Below, one piece after another: positions 36,401 to 39,946 of a DNA stretch of 39,946 bases. Within the stretch, counting starts at the first letter, position 1. Each line of letters opens with the position of its first letter. The translations under genes were made by a program, and so were the position numbers. The notes below the pieces were generated by a model. The model was given only the letters and a program-made list of their open reading frames with translations. It was not told the DNA's origin and ran no database searches. The stretch lies in NCBI GenBank assembly GCA_903901875.1, contig CAIUSO010000040.1:1-39946 (forward strand). The letters are read 5' to 3'. This DNA is from an uncultured Geobacteraceae bacterium (GTDB taxonomy: Bacteria; Desulfobacterota; Desulfuromonadia; Geobacterales; Pseudopelobacteraceae).

Positions 36401-38038
36401 GATTACGGTCTGGGCCCCCTTGCCAACGGAGATGGACTGTATCACCTGTGTCGCCGGGCCGTAAGTAACATCTCCATCCTGATTGGCAGCAATGGAGCAG
36501 TTGCCTGCAGTTAATCCGGTTACGACACCCCCATTCACTATGCAAATTCCGGGTGTGGTGGTTGTAAAGCGTACCGCAAGACCCGAATTAGCGGTAACGC
36601 TTGCCGTTGTGGTGCTGCCTACGGTAAGAGCAGTCGGCAAGAAGCTGATCGGGCCTATGTTCTGATTGGCCCTAATGGTTACGGTCTGAGTCGCCTGTGG
36701 AGAGGCACTATAAGTTGGGTTACCTGCCTGATTGGCAGCGATGGTGCAAGTTCCGGGAGTTATTCCGCTGAAGGTGTTACTATTAACGACACAGATGCCG
36801 GGAGTAAGGGTAGTGAAGTTCACAGCAAGACCGGAAGAGGCGATAGAACTCAGAGTTCTGGTATCACCTACGGTAATAGGGTAGTAATTATTAAGATCTA
36901 AACTGATACTTTGATTGGTGTAAGGTGAAGTTAGGTTAATTTCTACAACAACCGGAACGGGACTGTTCGTACCTGTTCTATTACCCATTTGTCCAGCTTG
37001 GTTATTTCCCCAAGCCACCACCGTGCCATCTGATTTGCGTACAACGTTGAATTTTTTACCCGCCGCCACTGCAGCAATCCCAGTGAGCCCCTGCACTTGG
37101 TCCGGGTACGGTCGATAGCCACCCTCGGTTCCTAAGCCTAGTTCGCCGCTACTGTTATCTCCCCATGTCAACACAGTTCCGTCTGATTTGAGTGCCACAA
37201 CGTGGCTACCACTTGCAGCTACCGACGAAACCCCTGTGAGCCCTGGCACCAGATAGTGGTAGCTACTAATGCCAGAGTAATTAATACCCCGTTCACCAAG
37301 TGTGCCGTGTCCCCACGTTTCTACTGTGCCGTCAGATTTGAGTGCAACGGAGAATTCTAAACCAGCCGCCACCGCCTTTACCCCTGTAAGCCCCTGCACA
37401 TCCACTGGGGTCTGGAAGTTTAAATTTGTTGTTCCAGCACCCACCTGGCCGTAGTCGTTGAATCCCCATGCCATCACAGTGCCTCCGGATTTGAGCACTA
37501 TGGTATGGCTAGCACCTGTCGCCACAGCAATAATACCACTGAGCCCAGGGACCACTGCTGGGACAGGACCAGCGATCCCGATTAAAGTACTGCCATCACC
37601 CCAAGCCACAACCGAGCCATCAGATTTAAGCGCAACGTTGTGAGAATCATATGCTGACACAGCTACTACCCCGGAAAGCCCACTTACCGCCACCGGGCTT
37701 AAGCTTTGCGTCGTAGTTCCATCACCCAATTGACCACTGTCATTATTCCCCCAGGCTACCACCGTACCGTTGGATTTGAGCGCAACGGTGTGGTTACCGC
37801 CCGCTGACACTGCTATTACGCCGCTGAGTTCCGGAACCGCCACCGGACCATAGTATTGCGTATTTGTTCCACAGCCTAGTTGGCCGTAGGTGTTATCTCC
37901 CCACGCAACCACCGTACCATTGGACTTGAGCGCCACGGTGTGATTAGCCCCTCCCACCACCATCGGTGTGACCGCCAAAGACAGCGCAGGAAAAAGCAAA
38001 CCCAACAGGATAAAAAAATGGATGACGAGTGAACGCAT
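30425..38038 (-). CDS. Giant secreted protein with two RCC1 propellers and Ig-like repeats
   Basis: A 2,537-residue single reading frame. A signal peptide (MRSLVIHFFILLGLLFPALS) starts at 38038 with GGGAG upstream. Then come: propeller 1 (about 25-365, seven VxAWGxNxxGQLG blades); four Ig-like modules of about 80 residues, each with a Cys pair (PGICxVN ... GTCTIAANQAG); propeller 2 (about 705-1045, seven blades); three more Cys-pair modules; a carboxypeptidase-regulatory-like domain (about 1305-1370, ILSGTVLDLSTGMPITTATV); nine He_PIG-type modules (about 1390-2200, LPAGLxLxxxTGxISGTP); a further Ig-like domain; a Cys-rich piece (CGSANEQTFTV); and a duplicated C-terminal module (GSPFNTLK ... 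KGYW/KGYF). It is probably exported to the surface, with adhesion or binding roles. There is no LPXTG or PEP-CTERM anchor. Confidence 0.88.
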   Translation of the reverse strand: MRSLVIHFFILLGLLFPALSLAVTPMVVGGANHTVALKSNGTVVAWGDNTYGQLGCGTNTQYYGPVAVPELSGVIAVSAGGNHTVALKSNGTVVAWGNNDSGQLGDGTTTQSLSPVAVSGLSGVVAVSAYDSHNVALKSDGSVVAWGDGSTLIGIAGPVPAVVPGLSGIIAVATGASHTIVLKSGGTVMAWGFNDYGQVGAGTTNLNFQTPVDVQGLTGVKAVAAGLEFSVALKSDGTVETWGHGTLGERGINYSGISSYHYLVPGLTGVSSVAASGSHVVALKSDGTVLTWGDNSSGELGLGTEGGYRPYPDQVQGLTGIAAVAAGKKFNVVRKSDGTVVAWGNNQAGQMGNRTGTNSPVPVVVEINLTSPYTNQSISLDLNNYYPITVGDTRTLSSIASSGLAVNFTTLTPGICVVNSNTFSGITPGTCTIAANQAGNPTYSASPQATQTVTIRANQNIGPISFLPTALTVGSTTTASVTANSGLAVRFTTTTPGICIVNGGVVTGLTAGNCSIAANQDGDVTYGPATQVIQSISVGKGAQTVIFGPAPSIGPGGTNNLSAIATSGLPVNFTSVTPSVCTVSGSTVTDITGGTCIIAANQAGNVNYSAASQTQSIIIGKGSQTLTFRFAPKLFIGGTAPVSAFATSALVVGLNSITPGVCTVSDGTVTGVTAGTCTITADQAGSTNYNAATQVTQSIIVGTTLKVTPMLVARSTHTLALKSDGSVLAWGDNSNGELGDGTAITRNSPVPVPGLTGVVAIAAGSSHTVVLKSDGTLVAWGDNSNGQLGDGTTINYFSPVVVPGLTGIVAVAAGASQTIALKSNGTVMAWGGNTYGELGDGTTTTRRSPVPVPGLAGVVAIAAGSSHTVALKSDGTLVAWGHNGSGELGDGTVTNRYSPVPVPGLTGVVSVATSINNPHTLAVKSDGTVAAWGYNGNGELGDGTTTTRLSPVPVPGLTGVVAVAAGEWHTLALKSDGTVVAWGNNSYGGLGDGSTTNRLNPVPVPGLTGVVAVAAGHSDSLVLKSNGTPVAWGFNGYGQLGDGTTANRLSPVSVPVGLFADQIVSFGAAPTIVMGGTGTVSASTTSGLALSITSSTPAVCTIIDNTVTGVTAGTCSIIANQAGDANYNAATKTQTLNIGKANQNVSFGAAPTIIYKGTGTALATATSTLAVIFTAATPAICTVSGSIVTGVTVGTCTITASQAGSGNYNAATQTQSFPIGKADQNSGTISFSPTSILKGGTTTVSATASSLLAVDFTSATPGICSVSGSTVTGIAAGSCTIVADQAGNANYNPAVQTSKSITVMAILSGTVLDLSTGMPITTATVSITGVATATTQTDASGYFVFNTPSGNYDVTISKTGYKNIIIKGVVLSNTSGSGFKTGLVPTSTALLNFIAAPTLPPASTGVSYSQPLTIAGGSGPYTFSLAYGTLPAGSTLDSSVGVISGTPGVMHSSTFGIGVTDSLGGYAEREFTIDVTAPLIISTLTLTLPRGMTTTDYSAAINATGGAQPYSFSLFSGALPAGLTFDTALGMVKGKISASPGVFSFMIKVVDNEGRNVTQSYALAVDPLLTQTTAQLNDAIVGTAFSQPITATGGLAPYSWSVYAGNLPAGLSLVPATGIITGTAIVATSEPLTIAATDSAGRSVYKAYTLRALNPLLIPTTALPNGFVGAPYSEQVRVTGGIAPYSFTMSGQLPAGLTLNNSTGIVSGLPSIGGFTNVSITVTDSTWATVQTKTVTMGIRVWSQLTITSASIIPNTRKGVGITPVTLAARGGTTPYIWSVVANQNGSTSYLPQGVILDSVTGVVSGTPFDTGDFAFTIRVTDASGTPVTADKQFYLRASDTLNVVTKAVPTGAVGVQYSTILSAAGGLKSYAWIVKNGTLPAGLSLNSSSGVISGTPTAKIISNVTFEVDDSDTPSQSAQQSLSFEIKDALAISETLLPYGRQGQAYQANIRPLLGAPSYGWLVAGGALPPGVTLQQNAGIASLQGTPSTPGSYTFTLQVSDSSSPVQNATRQFTVIIYGPVTIATTALKNTLRGFTYSDAVVVSGGTIPYLWQVISGNLPQGLVFNSTTGAISGTTNVDIGFTASFTVRVTDGGNPSASRDQNYTIQAIDPLVINSTTIPGGGQSLPYSVTFAGLGGISPLSWSVASGSQPPGLTLNSTTGVMAGTPNVCGSFPFIIQLADSSAVTASVQKNFTLVVKCSDGGDSTAPTITDFNVPSTSNSLSVSITAFSATDNIGVTGYCVTSTNSASGCTWNSTVPTVLTFASAGNKTLYAFAMDAAGNVSAASSKLIAIIISGVCGSANEQTFTVSPTTNLCSPASAVLLTATATGWYWTCPGTNGGSGATCIANIAGTGIQATLKAGWNMLGWTTRSGYYEGTTAPLTTELITNATMISVGSKKISEAFTAMGFITGDTFVAVGPDGVVYTPGSPFNTLKKLLPGKGYWMYVPSDKALTLPGIVLGATDELPLSAGWTQIGYWGTDAATPAAGFASINGQYDVVVDEAGKVFVTGSPFNTLKSLQKNKGYFIHTTSPAILRY
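35431..35770. repeat. Near-identical DNA copies of RCC1 blades within the giant gene
   Basis: The 35-base stretch at 35436-35470 recurs exactly at 35736-35770, 300 bases (two blade lengths) away, inside wider similarity. This is far closer than the other blades are to one another and points to recent duplication or gene conversion. Confidence 0.75.
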
Positions 38039-38111
38039 GGCAACTCCCATTAAATGTTTTGTCGTTTTTTTGCTAACTCAGTCAGGTTTGCACTGCCAGC
38101 CTTTACGATTC

Positions 38112-38234
38112 GTGGCCTCAGCCACCTTGCTTTAACCCGGGAACACCGGGAACTGGAGTTTACCCGGGGTGTTTCGTCTGCGGATTTCACAAAGCATTAC
38201 TCCCCGCACTCCGTTGCGCCCAGCTTTGCGTGAA
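38112..38234 (-). ncRNA. Candidate structured leader RNA upstream of the giant gene
   Basis: Three nested or successive hairpins precede the giant gene on its strand. The first pairs 38223-38234 with 38186-38195 (stem of about 10 bp with a 2-base bulge) and encloses a small hairpin at 38205-38218. The second pairs 38163-38173 with 38142-38150 (aacacc-ggg type, 2-base bulge). The third is 38112-38125 (gtggc/gccac, 4-base loop). The block is markedly GC-rich against AT-rich flanks. It does not match the c-di-GMP-I aptamer consensus. It could be a cis-regulatory RNA or a dispersed repeat. An 85-codon frame across it is not believed to be a gene. Confidence 0.45.
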
Positions 38235-38437
38235 CCTATATCTCCAAAAAACTTGAATATGAATAAACAACATTTTCGGGTCTGGAAAAAAACTTTGAAA
38301 GGGAAACAGGTGAAGTGATGAAGATAAGAATCGAGCAATGAGGTATCTCGCCGCAGAAAGGTCACGAACATGAATCCCTGGTCAGGCATTTGGTTATGTT
38401 ATCTGCAGACATGAACTCATTTCGACAACCTCTAGCT

Positions 38438-38479
38438 ATCCCGGTGGGATGGTCGCTTTGCGACACACGGTTGCCCATG
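38438..38479 (-). other. Three back-to-back hairpins, candidate RNA element or REP-like unit
   Basis: Perfect or near-perfect 5-bp hairpins occupy 38438-38450 (atccc/gggat), 38452-38464 (gtcgc/gcgac, triloop) and 38466-38479 (on the minus strand CATGG-GCAA-CCGTG, with one G-T pair and a GNRA tetraloop). They are separated by exactly one base each. Such packing is not explained by coding. It lies about 400-440 bases upstream of the giant gene. Confidence 0.5.
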
Positions 38480-38584
38480 CTGTACCTTTTCTGTGAAAAT
38501 TTTTTAAATTCAATAGCATCGTTCCTGATATAAAACAACACTTCTAATTTTATATTCATTGACTCACCATATACAGGTATCTGT

Positions 38585-38704
38585 CGGACTTACGACCTTT
38601 TAAAATAGTGGCTTCAAAAATTGCGTTGTGAAGCCATAATAATCTGGTTCGAATAGTCAACAAACTGTAAAATAAGCCAAAGAAACAATTTCGGGCTAAG
38701 TCCG
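38585..38704. repeat. 120-base AT-rich segment bounded by short inverted repeats
   Basis: cggactta (38585-38592) and taagtccg (38697-38704) are perfect 8-base inverted repeats. Inside is a second hairpin (tggcttca 38609-38616 / tgaagcca 38629-38636). No reading frame is present. A MITE-like remnant is possible, but no target duplication was found. The rest of 38480-38908 shows no gene. Confidence 0.3.
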
Positions 38705-38901
38705 TCATTCTCCTAGAATCAATTGTTCACTGCGGGAATGGTATGGGCCAACCGTTTACAGTCATTGGCATTCAGGCGTTAGCTGTTAACGTTTGGTTGA
38801 TTGGGGGTGATGCAAAAAGCTTCAGGACACCATACGGAGAGCCAGCAGAAGGGAGTCGGCATTCTTTGACACTGCAAAGTACAGTTGTCTACGCGAAGGA
38901 C

Positions 38902-38932
38902 AAAAAATCCACCTACAAACGTCTGTAAGTGG
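38902..38932 (-). terminator. Intrinsic terminator after tRNA-Lys(CUU)
   Basis: On the minus strand the stem CCAC-T-TACA / TGTA-G-GTGG (38909-38932; one mismatched pair) is followed by a T-run (38902-38907). It lies just beyond the 3' end of the tRNA gene. Confidence 0.75.
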
Positions 38933-38943
38933 GTTGTTTTTAT

Positions 38944-39019
38944 TGGTGGGCACAGTTGGGGTCGAACCAACGACCTGCCGATTAAGAGTCGGCTGCTCTA
39001 CCAGCTAAGCTATGTGCCC
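38944..39019 (-). tRNA. tRNA-Lys (anticodon CUU)
   Basis: A complete cloverleaf of 76 bases including an encoded CCA. The acceptor pairs GGGCACA with TGTGCCC, the D-arm is GCTT-AGCTGGTA-GAGC, the anticodon stem-loop is GCCGA-CTCTTAA-TCGGC (positions 34-36 CTT), and the T-arm is GTTGG-TTCGACC-CCAAC. It shares its T-arm exactly with the neighbouring tRNA-Lys(UUU). A separate terminator follows it. Confidence 0.96.
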
Positions 39020-39067
39020 ATTCATCTTACTGGTCACAAACGTCCAAACGACAATAAACTGTAAAAA

Positions 39068-39089
39068 GGATACGTGAGAGGATACGTGA
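39068..39089. repeat. 10-base direct repeat upstream of tRNA-Lys(CUU)
   Basis: ggatacgtga occurs at 39068-39077 and 39080-39089 with a 2-base spacer. It lies in the putative promoter region of the CUU tRNA. Function unknown. Confidence 0.5.
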
Positions 39090-39110
39090 CATTTATTTAA
39101 AAAACAGAAC

Positions 39111-39137
39111 AAGGGGTTATGCATCGCATAACCCCTT
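39111..39137 (-). terminator. Strong intrinsic terminator between the two tRNA-Lys genes
   Basis: A perfect 12-bp stem (aaggggttatgc / gcataacccctt) with a 3-base loop. On the minus strand it is followed by TTCTGTTTTTT. It ends the tRNA-Lys(UUU) transcript, so the CUU gene probably has its own promoter at about 39020-39110. Confidence 0.8.
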
Positions 39138-39146
39138 GATAATGTT

Positions 39147-39222
39147 TGGTGAGCCGCGTTGGGGTCGAACCAACGACCACCTGATTAAAAGTCAGGTGCT
39201 CTACCGACTGAGCTAGCGGCTC
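39147..39222 (-). tRNA. tRNA-Lys (anticodon UUU)
   Basis: A complete 76-base cloverleaf with encoded CCA. The acceptor pairs GAGCCGC with GCGGCTC, the D-arm is GCTC-AGTCGGTA-GAGC, the anticodon stem-loop is CCTGA-CTTTTAA-TCAGG (anticodon TTT), and the T-arm is GTTGG-TTCGACC-CCAAC. Together with the CUU gene it covers both lysine codons. Confidence 0.96.
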
Positions 39223-39797
39223 GAAAGAAGCCCAATGTACACGTTGCTTTACCGCTTGTCAATATTTTTTTATTTTTTATTGGCGACCGCTTATTTCCAC
39301 CTCGCACATACATCGAAATCACCACCTCCCCACCATCAGTTCAGCTTGGCATCACACCACTCCGGCTAATGTCGTCGTTAAATCACCCCGTTTTTATCAT
39401 AAAATAGAACATGGTTTAAAATTTAGGTTTTTTTGTATTGCTATTCGTACAATTATAGTGCTATGTATAGCTGGCTTTCATATAAATTCCAGAATAAATT
39501 TCCACAAGCAACAGCTTAACTACTTAGTATTACATACATTACATGTATTTTTTGCATCACAGTCGCTGATCGTTTTTTTATTAAATTCAAATTTTACTAC
39601 ATTTGACAACACACTTTTTTGAAATTTAATATTGACCGATCGCACAGGGCATTCATTTTTTATAAGTAAACAAGGGTTTATTTTTTCGGGCATGAAACCC
39701 GACCGATGAAGCAGACGGCTATTCAATTAAATCGAAAGGAGACGGTCAGCGCATTTCACGCAGTCAACCCTGTATTCAAACAAGAAAGGAGTAACTA
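39223..39797. other. AT-rich intergenic region upstream of the DUF485 gene
   Basis: 575 bases with no convincing gene on either strand. The left part should carry the promoter of tRNA-Lys(UUU) (minus). The right part should carry the promoter and leader of the DUF485 gene (plus). Short palindromes are seen around 39536-39547 (tacat/atgta) and 39687-39703 (tcggg/cccga), and a purine-rich aaaggag at 39735-39741 has no start codon after it. No sigma-54 match was found. Confidence 0.5.
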
Positions 39798-39946
39798 ATG
39801 GCAGAAAAAAAGTATGATTGGGCAGCAATCGCAAAAAATCCGAAATTTGTTGAGCTCCATCACAAAAAACAGGCTTTTCTCTTTGGCTGGTGGATTTTCT
39901 CCAGCGCGTATTACTTCCTGCTCCCCATTGGAGCAGCCTATGCACC
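39798..39946 (+). CDS. DUF485 inner-membrane protein, partial (YjcH-like)
   Basis: The first 49 codons of a gene cut by the window edge. MAEKKYDWAAIAKNPKFVEL followed by HHKKQ and a first membrane helix (GWWIFSSAYYFLLPIG) match the DUF485 family, whose members have two helices and about 100 residues. DUF485 genes normally sit directly before a sodium/solute symporter for acetate (ActP/SSS family), so an acetate permease is expected just outside the window. AAAGGAG is found 7 bases before the ATG. Confidence 0.85.
   Translation, partial: MAEKKYDWAAIAKNPKFVELHHKKQAFLFGWWIFSSAYYFLLPIGAAYA

Noticed and set aside
34900..37950. Regular repeats of about 150 bases that might suggest a CRISPR or tandem array
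   Set aside because: They encode RCC1 blades in one continuous reading frame. The units vary in sequence and are not separated by unique spacers.
38132..38389. Minus-strand 85-codon frame upstream of the giant gene
   Set aside because: No ribosome-binding site, no recognisable family, and half of it covers the hairpin block. It is better explained as non-coding.
38400..38490. A straightforward c-di-GMP-I (GEMM) riboswitch
   Set aside because: Fragments resembling the consensus occur in order, but the P2 stem with its tetraloop, the ACGCAAAGCC block and the spacing do not fit. It is kept only as a hypothesis.
38609..38624. Sigma-54 promoter (TGGCTTCACAACGCAA on the minus strand)
   Set aside because: The spacing between GG and GC is 9 rather than 10 bases and the sequence is part of a hairpin.
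38944..39222. Integration site of a prophage or island at the tRNA-Lys genes
   Set aside because: No integrase gene and no duplicated tRNA 3' end were found in the window.
39727..39945. Minus-strand reading frame opposite the DUF485 gene
   Set aside because: It is antisense to a recognisable gene start with a strong ribosome-binding site and has no family resemblance.

Overview
The window looks like chromosomal DNA from a motile Geobacter/Trichlorobacter-like member of the Desulfuromonadia (Deltaproteobacteria). This rests on the order of the flagellar genes, a sigma-54-type promoter in front of flhA, the fused-architecture signalling proteins, and a DUF485 gene of the kind that precedes acetate permeases. 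No species name can be proved from the sequence alone.

Layout. (1) 1-2785 is an accessory strip: a cluster of short hairpins (REP-like) beside a REP-associated tyrosine transposase (RAYT), a GyrI-like small-molecule-binding protein, and an AAA+/DUF4143 ATPase. (2) 2811-6078 holds a lipoprotein-type alpha/beta hydrolase and a complete PcrA/UvrD helicase. It ends at a symmetrical hairpin shared with the convergent flagellar operon. (3) 6142-20048, minus strand, is one long flagellar operon read right to left: flhA-flhF-flhG-fliA-flgF-flgG-flgA-flgH-flgI-flgJ-flgN-flgK-flgL, with a MATE efflux gene as its last member. A good sigma-54 (-24/-12) promoter match lies 50 bases before flhA. (4) 20295-24222, minus strand, is a sulfate-assimilation operon: siroheme sulfite reductase, cysD, cysN. 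CysN carries an unexplained C-terminal extension. (5) 24427-30195, minus strand, is a signalling block: a chemoreceptor, a REC-GGDEF diguanylate cyclase overlapping a soluble histidine kinase, and a PAS sigma-54 activator. A cluster of TTTACA/TGTAAA elements and a sigma-54-like site lie between the activator and the kinase.

(6) 30425-38038, minus strand, encodes one secreted protein of about 2,537 residues: two seven-bladed RCC1 propellers, seven two-cysteine Ig-like modules (4 + 3), a carboxypeptidase-regulatory-like domain, nine He_PIG-type Ig modules and a duplicated C-terminal module. About 450 bases upstream of it contain two separate blocks of tightly packed hairpins, which are the best candidates here for an undescribed structured RNA or repeat family. 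(7) 38944-39222 holds two tRNA-Lys genes (CUU and UUU anticodons), each followed by its own intrinsic terminator. (8) The window ends inside a DUF485 membrane-protein gene on the plus strand.

How the parts fit. Flagellar assembly, chemoreception, a c-di-GMP-synthesising response regulator and a giant surface protein are common partners in motile-to-sessile decisions. That link is inference: no shared operator between these blocks is proved here.
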